64,000 nucleotides of DNA from CAMBDS01 sp964355675 (lineage in GTDB: Bacteria; Electryoneota; AABM5-125-24; Hatepunaeales; Hatepunaeaceae): assembly GCA_964355675.1 (NCBI GenBank), contig CAYHEC010000021.1, positions 1 to 64,000 on the forward strand. The letters run 5' to 3'. Under the pieces are notes generated by a model, which saw only the letters and a list, made by a program, of their open reading frames with translations, was not told where the DNA came from and did not search any database. Position numbers and translations under genes: made by a program. The stretch's first letter is position 1; every line of letters begins with the position of its first letter. Positions 32,891 to 42,108 of the stretch are shown here, piece after piece.

Positions 32891-34461
32891 TCTCCGTTAT
32901 TTCGATCCCCGCCTGAAGAAGGTGTCGCAATCAGTGTGCCGTCTTCCAAATTAATCCTCAAATTAACTCGCTCACCTGGAGCCAGATCGACTGTTTCCGA
33001 CCAAGTTTTGTAATCGGGGTGGGAGATAGTCAATTGGTGCCGGCCCGAAGCGAGCCAAACCGGGTCGCTTCTGGGTAAAAGGCCTACCGAATCACCGTCC
33101 ACCCAAAGGTATCCCCAGGGAATCGCTGTAATGACTGACGCGACCGCATCGCGCCGAAGATCAAATGAAATGGTGTCGCGGCAAGCCGGTTCAACGACGA
33201 ATTCCCTTGTCAACGACGGTAATTGTGGATGGGTAATCACCAGCGAATGCGTTCCCATAGCCAACTCCAATGGTTCCATAGGCGTCGCGCCGACTGACTT
33301 TCCATCGATAGAGACATTTCCCCATGGTTTTACCAACAGAACGACCGTGCCGGGCGTCGATACCGAAGGAAGACTGGCGATTTCGTCTTTTTGATTTACG
33401 CGACTCATTGCATGTAATTCTTCCTTATCCGGTGATCCAAGAGTTATCTCGGGCTCAATTGTTCGAGGAGGTAAATGCACTCGGTTGAAAATTTTCGCCT
33501 GAGGAGAAGCAAATTTCGTATTTTCCCCTGCCACCAACAATGCTATCAGTACCGCGATGGTAACAACTGCCAGAATTGTGATAAAATGATGTTCTTTTAT
33601 CCGACCGACTTTTACGACGGAAACCGCTAAGATCTTTTCGTCGAGTGCTGAACCGTTTAGATAAGCAAGAGCGGCTTCGGCATTCTTGGGACGTTGGTCT
33701 GGAGCTTTGTTGGTTAACAGGTCGATCAAGGTCGCAAGAGCCGGATCGAGCCGGGGTCTGCCTGTCAATTTGGGTAATGTAGTATTTTGGACAAGATTAA
33801 TCGAAGTCATCGGATCGGATGCTTGAAATGGATTGGATCCGGTCAATGCTTCGAGAAGGACCAGCCCCAAAGCGTAGAGGTCACTACGTTCATCGGGAGG
33901 CAAGCCTCGAAGTAGTTCGGGAGCCATATAAGCAGGCGATCCGACGATACCATCATGTCCAGTTAAAGTTGAAACGTGTCCAAGTCCCGCCAGTGAAAAA
34001 TCAGTCAATCGTGCTTCGCTGTCATTGCCAAGCATGATATTGTCTGGCTTGATATCGCGATGGAGCAGATGAACTTTATGAACGGCAGACAATCCTTTCA
34101 GGAGCTCGATCGCAATTTTCTTCACTTCAGTTTGAGGTAATGGACCGCCTTTCAACCGTTCCGCAAGAGTACCACCGTCGATCCATTCGAGGGCAATGTA
34201 TGGCAGTCCATCTTCCCAGCCAGAATCGAATATCTTCACCACGTTATGATCGGATACTTTAGCCGCGGCTTTTCCTTCACGACTGAATCGTTCGAGCAGT
34301 TCTGGGTCATTCTTCCATTGTGGATGAATGACCTTTAAAAGAACTTTCCGATCAAGGCCGCGCTGGATGGCTTCATAAGCAGTTGCGATCTGTCCTATGT
34401 GGATTGCCGCACCGATCTGATAGCGTTTTTCAAGCGGCAAAGGGCTGTCCCTCGAAATCAC
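32887..34461 (-). CDS. Membrane serine/threonine protein kinase with PEGA domains
   Basis: 524 residues. The kinase domain is about 13-270, with the ATP lysine K43 (VLLKVI), the catalytic loop HRDIKPDN (134-141) and DFS in place of DFG (154-156). The glycine loop is degenerate (IHIGQIATAYEA). A membrane helix at about 292-311 (HHFITILAVVTIAVLIALLV) is followed by two PEGA domains outside the membrane (about 371-440, GNVSIDGKSVGATPMEPL; about 441-510, GYLWVDGDSVGLLPRSDP). It probably senses an envelope signal and phosphorylates cytoplasmic targets; the degenerate motifs leave activity open. It is the first of three coupled genes. Confidence 0.88.
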   Translation of the reverse strand: MISRDSPLPLEKRYQIGAAIHIGQIATAYEAIQRGLDRKVLLKVIHPQWKNDPELLERFSREGKAAAKVSDHNVVKIFDSGWEDGLPYIALEWIDGGTLAERLKGGPLPQTEVKKIAIELLKGLSAVHKVHLLHRDIKPDNIMLGNDSEARLTDFSLAGLGHVSTLTGHDGIVGSPAYMAPELLRGLPPDERSDLYALGLVLLEALTGSNPFQASDPMTSINLVQNTTLPKLTGRPRLDPALATLIDLLTNKAPDQRPKNAEAALAYLNGSALDEKILAVSVVKVGRIKEHHFITILAVVTIAVLIALLVAGENTKFASPQAKIFNRVHLPPRTIEPEITLGSPDKEELHAMSRVNQKDEIASLPSVSTPGTVVLLVKPWGNVSIDGKSVGATPMEPLELAMGTHSLVITHPQLPSLTREFVVEPACRDTISFDLRRDAVASVITAIPWGYLWVDGDSVGLLPRSDPVWLASGRHQLTISHPDYKTWSETVDLAPGERVNLRINLEDGTLIATPSSGGDRNNGE

Positions 34462-34486
34462 GTGGACCTGAAAAAATCGAAAACCT

Positions 34487-34654
34487 CTTGGAGGGCGGAC
34501 TTTCAGTCCGCTCTAATCGGGTCCGACAGGTTTTCAACCCGTCAAGAGCGGACTGAAAGTCAGCCCTCCAAGAGTAAAGAATCGGCCAGGCGGACGCCCT
34601 CGTCCGCCCGTTTAGCAGGCGAATCCGGAGTGCGGACGGGGGCGTCCGCTTGGC
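34487..34654. repeat. Two long stems between the kinase and activator genes
   Basis: 34487-34514 and 34545-34572 are 28-bp arms (CTTGGAGGGCGGAC...) with one mismatch around a 30-nt loop. 34585-34607 and 34632-34654 are 23-bp arms (GCCAGGCGGACGCC...) with two mismatches. They separate the activator's stop from the kinase start by about 200 nt. Confidence 0.85.
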
Positions 34655-34661
34655 TGAACAC

Positions 34662-36170
34662 TCACTCACTTTCGTTCTCATCATCTCCACTATCCTCTTC
34701 GTCTTCACGCCATTTGGCCAGGCTTTTCTGCAAATACCTTCTACTGACGCCAAGCAACCGCGCGGCTTCGCTTCGATTACCCCCCGTCAAACGTAGTACG
34801 TTCAATGCGTGCTCCCGAACAGCGGTTTCGAGCAGGAGATCGCCTACGATTTCGGTTTGGCCAACAACGTCAGTTTCGAATATATCGAGCTCTTCTGGCT
34901 CGATAATATCACCGGCGGCAAGGACTGCCGCTCGAGCAAGAATATTTTCCATTTCCCTGACGTTGCCAGGCCAGGAGTATTTCTCAAGTTTCCTCAACCC
35001 GGACGCCGAGATGCGCCGAGGTGGCTGGCCTGTGCGAGCCGCTACTCGAGTCAGTATTGCCGCGGCAAGTAGAGGAACATCACCATCTCTCTTGCGGAGC
35101 GGAGGAAGATCGATGGTCAATACATTCAACCGGTAATAGAGATCTTCACGAAATCTGCCGGCCGCAATTTCGGTCTGCAACACCTTGTTCGTTGCCGAGA
35201 GTATCCGAACATCCGCATGACGAGGGTGCGGATCGCCTACTCGCTGATATTCCCCGTCTTGAAGAAATCGCAGGAGCTTTGCCTGGATCGTGACTGGAAC
35301 GTCGGCGATCTCGTCGAGGAAGAGCGTACCTTTTTCAGAAAGATCAAGCAATCCTGGCTTGTCTGAAACTGCGCCAGTGAAAGCCCCCTTGCGATAACCG
35401 AATAATTCGCTCTCGAGCAGTTCGGCGGACAAGTTGCCGCAAAAAATCGCCCGCATCGGCATCTTCGTGCGGATACTATTGTGATGAAGCGCTCTGGCGA
35501 CAAGCTCCTTACCGGTTCCAGACTCCCCTGTAATCAGCACGGGTAAATCGGCGGCGGCAATTCTATCCATCCGGTCGAATAGCCGCTTCATTGTTGGCGA
35601 GTTCCCTATAATACCAGGAAAACGCTGAATGCCTCCAACATCTTTGAGAGACCGACGCGCATCGTCAAGCTCGAGTGCCTTCCCTAGTGCCGAGCCGGCC
35701 AGCGCACCAAAAGCCGCCAATAACGGCAACTCATTTTCAGTTAATCTGCCAACTCCCCCTGCGTCAAGATAGAGAGCCCCAATTATGCTGTTGTTCGAGA
35801 GGAGTGGTATGCAACAGGTCGAGCGAATTCCTCGGATAATCAGTGAATCGGCGCCACCAAACCGCGGGTCACGCGAGGCGTTGCGGGAAATGATCGGACG
35901 ACGTTCTTGAAGCGCAGTTTGGATGACCGAGGTTGAAGGGTCACCCGGAGCAATCGAACCGATTTCGATACCGCGAGAAACCGCCGGTTTAAGTTCGCCG
36001 TCAGGATTGCGAACGAGGATATAGCCACGCTCGGCTTGCCCGACTTCGACTGCTTTGTCAAGAAGTCGTCCCAGCAGGTTCTGGTAGTCTGATTCTTCAA
36101 AAATCGTGCGAGCGGCCTCGATCAGCAATTCTAACGCCGATTTACTCAGCTCGCCTGTGTCATTCGCCAT
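34662..36170 (-). CDS. Sigma-54-dependent transcriptional activator with GAF domain
   Basis: From the ATG at 36170 it has 502 residues; the longer frame to 36221 lies inside the upstream gene. An N-terminal GAF domain (about 15-165) ends with IGALYLDAGG. The AAA+ domain has Walker A GESGTGKE (about 215-222), the sigma-54 contact loop GAFTGA (about 262-267) and Walker B TLFLDEIADV (about 282-291). A Fis-type helix-turn-helix is at the C terminus (LTGGNRSEAARLLGVSRRYL), followed by an acidic tail. It would use ATP to open promoters bound by sigma-54 RNA polymerase upon a GAF signal. It overlaps the lipoprotein gene by 11 nt. Sigma-54 itself is not in the window. Confidence 0.93.
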   Translation of the reverse strand: MANDTGELSKSALELLIEAARTIFEESDYQNLLGRLLDKAVEVGQAERGYILVRNPDGELKPAVSRGIEIGSIAPGDPSTSVIQTALQERRPIISRNASRDPRFGGADSLIIRGIRSTCCIPLLSNNSIIGALYLDAGGVGRLTENELPLLAAFGALAGSALGKALELDDARRSLKDVGGIQRFPGIIGNSPTMKRLFDRMDRIAAADLPVLITGESGTGKELVARALHHNSIRTKMPMRAIFCGNLSAELLESELFGYRKGAFTGAVSDKPGLLDLSEKGTLFLDEIADVPVTIQAKLLRFLQDGEYQRVGDPHPRHADVRILSATNKVLQTEIAAGRFREDLYYRLNVLTIDLPPLRKRDGDVPLLAAAILTRVAARTGQPPRRISASGLRKLEKYSWPGNVREMENILARAAVLAAGDIIEPEELDIFETDVVGQTEIVGDLLLETAVREHALNVLRLTGGNRSEAARLLGVSRRYLQKSLAKWREDEEDSGDDENESE

Positions 36171-37257
36171 TAAGTATCCAAAATTTGGATTCAGTCGAGT
36201 ATGCCATATTACCAAGATCATCCTTGACTGATAGTGTCCAGATGTAAAAGCCTTGGTGACTACTCAGACTATCTTCGACCGTGTGACCAGCCGAATCGCT
36301 GGAGATCAAATACTTTCTGTAAACAGAAGATTTATCGTATGAAGGTACTGATACGAAGTCAATGTCGATACCGTATGTAAAAACATACTCGGCGTTATGT
36401 GCGTACCAGCTAAGTCGGGGATTAGGTGACGTCAAGGTATCGTTATCATTAGGGGAGTCGATTATCGGCGGCGCGTAAATTACGCGACTGAGGAATATCG
36501 GTTGAGATTGCGATACAAATCCCGCAAGATCAGAATAATGTATCAGGATAGGATGTCCGACAATGTGCTCAAGCACTCCGGTCGGAGTCTCATACTCCGG
36601 CAGGAGTGTACTCCAAGTTATTTCATCCCCAGTAAGCAGTAACTTCCCCAAACTCCCAAGATTGGTAGTCGCCCATACCGAATCCACTCCATCACTATCG
36701 GAGATTGCCGCGTCAAGCCGAAGCTCGATCAGATCAGGAGGGCTCCAGGAAGACTGGAAAATACTCGTAGCCTTTGCTGACACGATACCTATCCGGTCGC
36801 GGGGAGGAGGGGAAATTGTAACCGGATTGGAACCCAAAGATAAAAGACCTGGCTCCGACCGACTGAATATCGCCCATACAAGATCATCCGAAGAAGGGAG
36901 GTTTATAACAATAGACTGGCTGCTTCCGGCTGGCATGACGCCCGGTATCGATCCTGAATAGAGCATCGCAGTTTGAGGTGAACGGCCGTCCCAGCCAGGC
37001 GAATCGTGATAAAGCAAGTACGCGATCGCGCCCACAGGAGCCGTCCAGGTGAGAAGTGCTGTCGATTCCGTGATCTCCTCTACCGCAAGATCGGTGATAG
37101 CAATGGGAGGCTGTGCAGGCTTGTATCCCGTACTCCGAGGGTCGAAGGGATTGCTGTGTGGAGCCTCGCAGGCGACAATAAAAAGTGCCGTCAGTACCGA
37201 GAGTGGTAAATTGGATTTGAAGCGAGATATAACGATCTTGCCGAAATTCTCGAACAC
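36160..37257 (-). CDS. Lipoprotein with fibronectin-III-like domain
   Basis: From a GTG at 37257 it has 365 residues. A GAGG lies six bases before it, and a TTGACA-N18-TATATT promoter lies 30 nt before, which rules out the longer frame from 37470. A lipoprotein signal ends in LFIVACEAPHSNPFDP (cysteine near residue 33). An FnIII-like domain follows (about 45-140, IAITDLAVEEITESTALLTW), then less defined Ig-like segments (WSPPDLIELRLDAAISD; PPIIDSPNDNDTLTSPNPRL). It is probably anchored in the outer membrane. It is the first gene of a leftward set with the sigma-54 activator and kinase. Confidence 0.8.
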   Translation of the reverse strand: MFENFGKIVISRFKSNLPLSVLTALFIVACEAPHSNPFDPRSTGYKPAQPPIAITDLAVEEITESTALLTWTAPVGAIAYLLYHDSPGWDGRSPQTAMLYSGSIPGVMPAGSSQSIVINLPSSDDLVWAIFSRSEPGLLSLGSNPVTISPPPRDRIGIVSAKATSIFQSSWSPPDLIELRLDAAISDSDGVDSVWATTNLGSLGKLLLTGDEITWSTLLPEYETPTGVLEHIVGHPILIHYSDLAGFVSQSQPIFLSRVIYAPPIIDSPNDNDTLTSPNPRLSWYAHNAEYVFTYGIDIDFVSVPSYDKSSVYRKYLISSDSAGHTVEDSLSSHQGFYIWTLSVKDDLGNMAYSTESKFWILNGE

Positions 37258-37609
37258 TGGGATCCTCAAGATGTCGATGATTCTAAAATATACCTGATTA
37301 AGTGTGAGACTGTCAAGCTGATGAACGAGAAGAGTGAGTCTAACTGTTTTAAGTGACCGTTCAATCTCGATATATTTTTCAAGACGATAAGCTGATGCGC
37401 CAAAAATGGAGTTTTCGAACTGATGTAAGTGTATTTTGATATAGGGTCGTTTTGAAGCTCTTTTAAGCATGGCAAAGTCGAGCTTCGCTTCAGTTACGTT
37501 CGAATCTTTCGTGCTTAGTTGGGCGGGAAGAGAGCTATTTCTGCCGATCCTTTAGACTTCTTCAACAGTCTAAATTTACTATCATAAACCTTATTATACG
37601 GAAATTCGT
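37258..37609. other. Divergent intergenic region
   Basis: 352 nt. It contains the promoter at 37287-37316, the motif TTCGTGCTTA at 37508-37517 and a small hairpin TTTAGACT...AGTCTAAA at 37551-37574 before fmdB. The rest shows no gene or RNA signature that I can support. Confidence 0.6.
37287..37316 (-). promoter_or_regulatory. Promoter of the lipoprotein-activator operon
   Basis: Reading leftward: TTGACA (37316-37311), 18-nt spacer, TATATT (37292-37287). The predicted transcript start near 37280 leaves a short leader to the GTG at 37257. Confidence 0.75.
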
Positions 37610-37837
37610 ATGCCAATATACGATTTTATATGCCATACATGCGCAAATCGCTTCGACCTTCTGATTTCTTATGATTGGCGTGCCGCGGGAGCGGTCTGCC
37701 CTGATTGCGGTTCAAGTGACTTGGACAAAGCCGTATCGCGCGTCGGCGCGTTCTCAAGCGGTGGAAAAATGAGCATGGCTGAGAACGGACATGCTTGCGG
37801 AAGTTGCCATACTGGAGGTTGTTCGACCTGCCATTAG
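37610..37837 (+). CDS. FmdB-family zinc-ribbon protein
   Basis: 75 residues: MPIYDFICHTCANRFDLLIS at the start and CPDCGSSDL in the middle form the FmdB zinc ribbon. The C terminus is rich in cysteine and histidine (ACGSCHTGGCSTCH) and may bind another metal. FmdB proteins were first noted near formamidase genes as putative regulators; the function is unsettled. The gene lies alone between the lipoprotein promoter and hpt. Confidence 0.85.
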   Translation: MPIYDFICHTCANRFDLLISYDWRAAGAVCPDCGSSDLDKAVSRVGAFSSGGKMSMAENGHACGSCHTGGCSTCH

Positions 37838-37969
37838 AGAAATAGGCGCTGTACACAGCTTCGCTGGAAAGATCGAAAATACTATTCCGGACTGCTGTCG
37901 CCGCTTTAGCCAAAAGCCCCAATAACTCAGAAGAGAACCTAAAGAATTATTAATCAGGAATTAATTACG

Positions 37970-38569
37970 TTGTCACATTCGCCTCCACCAAAGGGAATCT
38001 CACCCCAGCCCACACCTTCGGAGTGGATTCTCCCGGAACATATTGTTCCGCTTATTACTGAGTTGGAGATAAAGAGACGAACTGCACAAATTGCCCGACA
38101 ATTCGCCGCCAAGCTAAACAACGATAAGTTGGTAGTTGTGGTGATTCTCAAGGGATCATTCATGTTTGCGTCAGATCTACTCCGCCGACTTTACGAATGC
38201 AATCTGACGCCACAAGTCGATTTTTTGCGCGCGGCAAGTTATGGGTATGGAGATATTACTACCGGCAAAGTATCTCTGCAACTCGATGTATCGCTTAATC
38301 TAACCGGATGCAATGTCTTGTTGGTCGATGATATCATCGATACTGGTCTTACACTCAGCTATCTGGTCACCCATATCATGCGAAAAGGAGCCGCAAAGGT
38401 CGAAACATGCGTACTTCTCGATAAACCTGCCCATCGCACGATACCGTTCACACCTGATTACGTTGGATTTGAAATTCCTGATCGATTTGTCGTCGGATAC
38501 GGTCTCGATTATGCTGAAAAGCACCGCAGTCTTCCCTTCATCGTTTCACTTGAAAGACCGAGTGCTTAG
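37970..38569 (+). CDS. hpt: Hypoxanthine phosphoribosyltransferase
   Basis: 199 residues from a TTG start with AGGA about 11 nt upstream. The PRPP-binding motif VLLVDDIIDTGLTL is near 115-128, LKGSFMFASDLLRRL (about 60-74) fits the family's pyrophosphate loop, and LDKPAHRTIPFTPDYVGFEI contains the purine-binding segment. It salvages hypoxanthine and guanine to IMP and GMP. The first ~20 residues are an unusual proline-rich extension (MSHSPPPKGISPQPTPSEW). The stop codon abuts the GTG start of the next gene. Confidence 0.92.
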   Translation: MSHSPPPKGISPQPTPSEWILPEHIVPLITELEIKRRTAQIARQFAAKLNNDKLVVVVILKGSFMFASDLLRRLYECNLTPQVDFLRAASYGYGDITTGKVSLQLDVSLNLTGCNVLLVDDIIDTGLTLSYLVTHIMRKGAAKVETCVLLDKPAHRTIPFTPDYVGFEIPDRFVVGYGLDYAEKHRSLPFIVSLERPSA

Positions 38570-39313
38570 GTGTCGATGAACAAAATGGGTTTAACTTCGA
38601 CTCTGAATTCTCCGATAACAGTGGTAGTAGCCACTTCGCTTCAAAAGACCTTTCGTATGGACGGTTCTTCGGTCGAAGTGTTGAAGTGCGTCGATCTTGT
38701 TTTAGAGCCGGGGAGTTCCGCCGCGATCGTCGGTCCGTCAGGGGCGGGAAAGTCAACCCTCTTGCATATACTTGGTTTACTTGAAAAACCGACTGGTGGC
38801 GATTACTGGTTTGAAGGTAGGGATGTCTCGAAACTTTCAGAACACGAAAAAGCTGATTTGCGATTACGGAAGATTGGTTTTATATTTCAGTTCCATCATT
38901 TAATGCCCGAATTTACTGCCTTGGAAAATGTGATGATGCCAGGATTGATGTTGGGCAAGTCGAAATCAGAAACAAGATCCGGCGCCGAAATCTTTCTTGA
39001 ACAGGTCGGTCTGAAGGATCGCGCCAATCATCGACCGGGTGAATTATCTGGCGGCGAACAACAAAGAGTCGCGCTTGCCCGCGCTTTGGTGAACAGCCCA
39101 TCGTTGATTCTTGCCGATGAACCGACTGGAAACCTTGATGTTGAATCAGCGGCGATGACTGCGGCGCTGTTGAAAGAAATCTCCAAGCGAACCAATGCCG
39201 CGCTTGTTCTGGTTACTCACAACCACAAGCTTGCTCGAGAAATGGATACAATACTTTCGATGGAAGGGGGCAAATTGACTACGCTCACACCATCACTTGA
39301 CATGATCGGATGA
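38570..39313 (+). CDS. ABC transporter ATP-binding protein, LolD-like
   Basis: 247 residues from a GTG that directly follows the hpt stop. Walker A is GPSGAGKST (about 57-65), the signature LSGGEQQRVALARAL (about 158-172), and Walker B LILADEP (about 180-186), with QFHHLMPEFTALENVMMPGL typical of the LolD/MacB/FtsE group. LolD powers release of lipoproteins from the inner membrane for transport to the outer membrane. No membrane partner LolC/E is next to it, so the partner must lie elsewhere or the role differs. Confidence 0.85.
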   Translation: MSMNKMGLTSTLNSPITVVVATSLQKTFRMDGSSVEVLKCVDLVLEPGSSAAIVGPSGAGKSTLLHILGLLEKPTGGDYWFEGRDVSKLSEHEKADLRLRKIGFIFQFHHLMPEFTALENVMMPGLMLGKSKSETRSGAEIFLEQVGLKDRANHRPGELSGGEQQRVALARALVNSPSLILADEPTGNLDVESAAMTAALLKEISKRTNAALVLVTHNHKLAREMDTILSMEGGKLTTLTPSLDMIG

Positions 39314-39639
39314 GATGAGTATTTTTACTTGTCAGGAGGACGGATATCCGTATCCGTCCCCGTTGTTTGCCGCAGGGTAGTCCTGTTCTCTGCCGTAGGG
39401 TGTCCTCACCCTACGGCTAAGTTACAAATAATCAATGATCGTTCGCAGGGTGAAGACACCCTTCTTCACCGATTTTAGAATTCTCGGACAGGTTCGGATA
39501 TCCGTATCGGTCCCCGTTCACTCGAACAATTCGTGCTTAGGCGGACGGTCCCCAGAGCCGCGTCCTGCCGACCTGAACGAGTTTTTCGGCAGGCTTACCT
39601 TTACCTCAGATCACTTTACTTGGGTTTCCCGAGGATAAT
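39314..39639. repeat. Intergenic repeat block before clpC
   Basis: 326 nt with several palindromes: 39338-39359 (exact reverse complement of the gene-internal element 2185-2206), 39392-39417 (11-bp arms GCCGTAGGGTG), a degenerate copy of the first near 39494-39512, the motif TTCGTGCTTA at 39530-39539 and a CTGCCGA...TCGGCAG stem near 39568-39595. A GAGGA ribosome site precedes clpC. Confidence 0.8.
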
Positions 39640-42108
39640 ATGACCAATAAATTTTCGTTCAGAGTTCAACAAGTACTTCAATACTCCCGAGAAGAGGCGA
39701 TTCGACTCGGTCACGACCAGATTGCCTCCGAACATCTCCTGCTCGGCATCTTGCGACTTGGCGATGGTATGGCGATCAGGATTATAAGCAACTTGGGTTG
39801 TGATCCCGACGAATTGCGTGAAGCGTTGGAAGAAACTTCCGGTTCCAATATCACTACCTTAAAAATCGGGAATCTGCCGTTTTCCAAACACGCTGAAAGA
39901 GTTATAAGGCTCTCGTACCTTGAAGTAAAAAATTATGGTAAAGAGATAATCGGCACTGAACACCTTCTGCTTTCGCTTGCCAAGGATAATGATGGATTGG
40001 CGAGTCAGATACTTGCCGGTTTTAATTTATCGTACGAGGCTATAAAATCAGAATTGGATAATATCTTGCGAGAAGCCAGCGCTCCATCTGAATCAGGGCG
40101 TCCTGTCGTGCAACATCAAGAAAAAAGCCGGACGCCGGTACTCGATCATTACAGCCGCGATTTGACCAAACTTGCCAATGATGGTGTGCTCGATCCGATA
40201 ATAGGTCGAGACGAGGAAATAGAGAGAGTCGCACAAATTCTTTCCCGTCGGAAAAAGAATAATCCGGTTTTAATTGGCGATCCTGGAGTTGGTAAAACGG
40301 CCATTGTTGAGGGGCTTGCGCTTCGTATCCTCGAAAAGCGGGTCTCACCAATTTTGTTTAACAAACGTGTAGTTATGCTCGATTTAGGCGCTTTGGTTGC
40401 CGGAACGAAGTATCGTGGGCAATTCGAAGAGCGTATCAAGGCGATCATTAACGAACTTAATAAAAATCCAGAAGTAGTCATTTTCCTTGATGAGCTTCAT
40501 ACGATTGTTGGAGCCGGCTCGGCGTCGGGTTCCCTTGACGCGTCGAACATGTTCAAACCAGCTCTTGCCCGTGGCGAGCTTCAATGTATTGGCGCAACTA
40601 CGCTCACAGAATATCGACAGCACATCGAAAAAGATGGCGCACTCGAACGGCGATTCCAGAAGGTTCTGGTCGATCCTCCAACCCCGGAGGAAACAATTCA
40701 GATATTGACCGGCCTCAAAGAGAAGTACGAACTTCATCACAACGTTCAATATACGCCCGAAGCCATCCGCGCGGCGGTAACACTGTCCGATCGCTACATC
40801 ACCGACCGCTTCCTGCCTGATAAAGCCCTCGACGTTATCGATGAAACCGGATCACGCGCACGTCTGACACATATCACAGTTCCAGAGCATATACAGGAAT
40901 TAGAGAGGGAATCCGAGCGTTTACGAAGGCGCAAAGAGGATCTGGTCAAAAAGCAGGAATATGAATTGGCGGCGCAGGTCAGGGATCGAAAACGACACCT
41001 TGATGAACAACTTACGTTTGAGCGTGAAGAGTGGGAAAAAGTGACCCGCGAAAGTCCGGTTGTGATTGGACCAGATCAGGTCGCTGAAGTTGTTGCGATG
41101 ATGACCGGGATTCCCGTGACACGAGTTGTCGTCTCTGAGTCCCAACGTCTATTAAAAATCGAGAAAGTGCTTTCGAGTAAAATCATCGGACAGGATAAAG
41201 CGATTTCAGCTATTGCCAAGGCAATCCGTCGAAACCGAATTGGTTTAAATTCACGCAACCGTCCGATTGGATCCTTCATTTTTCTTGGACCTTCAGGCGT
41301 CGGCAAGACTGAAACGGCGAAGGTACTCGCAGAATTCTTATTCGAAGACTCGAAATCATTGATTCGAATAGATATGTCTGAATATATGGAGAAATTCAAC
41401 GTCTCGCGCATGATCGGCGCGCCTCCCGGTTATGTCGGTTATGATGAGGGAGGTCAACTCTCTGAACGAGTCCGGCGGAAACCCTACTCCATCGTGCTGT
41501 TGGATGAGATTGAGAAAGCGCACTCAGACGTTTTCAACGTTCTTCTGCAAGTGCTCGATTCAGGTCAACTGACTGATGGCAACGGCAGAGTGGTCGATTT
41601 CAAGAATACTATCCTGATCATGACATCTAATCTTGGTAGCAGGGAAGCGTCGATGACGCCGCATGACTTCGGATTCGGAAACCGTGGGGGCAAACCAGCC
41701 AAGGAATTTGAAGCGATGTCGCAGAAAATGACCGGAATTATGAAAGATCTATTCAGACCCGAGTTTCTTAACCGGGTCGATGACGTAATTGTTTACCGTC
41801 ATCTCAATCGTGAAAGTATCTTTACAATTCTCGATATTTATCTTGCTGATATCTCGCGCCATTTATTAGAGCAGGGAATTTTTCTAAAGGTTTCACCCGG
41901 CGTGAAGGAGCTCCTCGTAACCGCAGGATCATCGACCGAGACCGGGGCGAGGTCTCTACGCCGTACTGTCGAACGATTGATCGAAGATCCTCTTGCCGAA
42001 GAACTATTACGAGGCAGGCTCGGAGTCGGTAACACTGTTCGAGCCGCGTTGCGCCGTGGACAGGTGGTACTTTCGACAACACAAGCTGTCGAGGCGGGGG
42101 TAGCTTAA
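39640..42108 (+). CDS. clpC: ATP-dependent Clp protease ATP-binding subunit ClpC
   Basis: 822 residues. The N-terminal Clp repeat domain is about 1-150 (FRVQQVLQYSREEAIRLG), the first AAA+ domain has GDPGVGKTAIVEG (about 212), a UVR-type coiled segment lies near 412-450 (KKQEYELAAQVRDRKRHLDE), and the second AAA+ domain has GPSGVGKTETAK (about 548). The middle UVR motif distinguishes ClpC from ClpA and ClpB. It unfolds proteins and feeds them to ClpP, often for heat-damaged or regulatory proteins. It follows the repeat block and ends in a palindromic terminator. ClpP and McsA/B are not in the window. Confidence 0.95.
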   Translation: MTNKFSFRVQQVLQYSREEAIRLGHDQIASEHLLLGILRLGDGMAIRIISNLGCDPDELREALEETSGSNITTLKIGNLPFSKHAERVIRLSYLEVKNYGKEIIGTEHLLLSLAKDNDGLASQILAGFNLSYEAIKSELDNILREASAPSESGRPVVQHQEKSRTPVLDHYSRDLTKLANDGVLDPIIGRDEEIERVAQILSRRKKNNPVLIGDPGVGKTAIVEGLALRILEKRVSPILFNKRVVMLDLGALVAGTKYRGQFEERIKAIINELNKNPEVVIFLDELHTIVGAGSASGSLDASNMFKPALARGELQCIGATTLTEYRQHIEKDGALERRFQKVLVDPPTPEETIQILTGLKEKYELHHNVQYTPEAIRAAVTLSDRYITDRFLPDKALDVIDETGSRARLTHITVPEHIQELERESERLRRRKEDLVKKQEYELAAQVRDRKRHLDEQLTFEREEWEKVTRESPVVIGPDQVAEVVAMMTGIPVTRVVVSESQRLLKIEKVLSSKIIGQDKAISAIAKAIRRNRIGLNSRNRPIGSFIFLGPSGVGKTETAKVLAEFLFEDSKSLIRIDMSEYMEKFNVSRMIGAPPGYVGYDEGGQLSERVRRKPYSIVLLDEIEKAHSDVFNVLLQVLDSGQLTDGNGRVVDFKNTILIMTSNLGSREASMTPHDFGFGNRGGKPAKEFEAMSQKMTGIMKDLFRPEFLNRVDDVIVYRHLNRESIFTILDIYLADISRHLLEQGIFLKVSPGVKELLVTAGSSTETGARSLRRTVERLIEDPLAEELLRGRLGVGNTVRAALRRGQVVLSTTQAVEAGVA

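Noticed and set aside
34399..35136. 245-codon open frame on the plus strand
   Set aside because: It is antisense to the kinase start, the palindromes and the sigma-54 activator. Its Ser/Arg-rich product is typical of a shadow frame.
37258..37470. 71-codon N-terminal extension of the FnIII lipoprotein
   Set aside because: A TTGACA-N18-TATATT promoter lies inside it, and a GTG with a GAGG site just before the lipoprotein signal is a better start.
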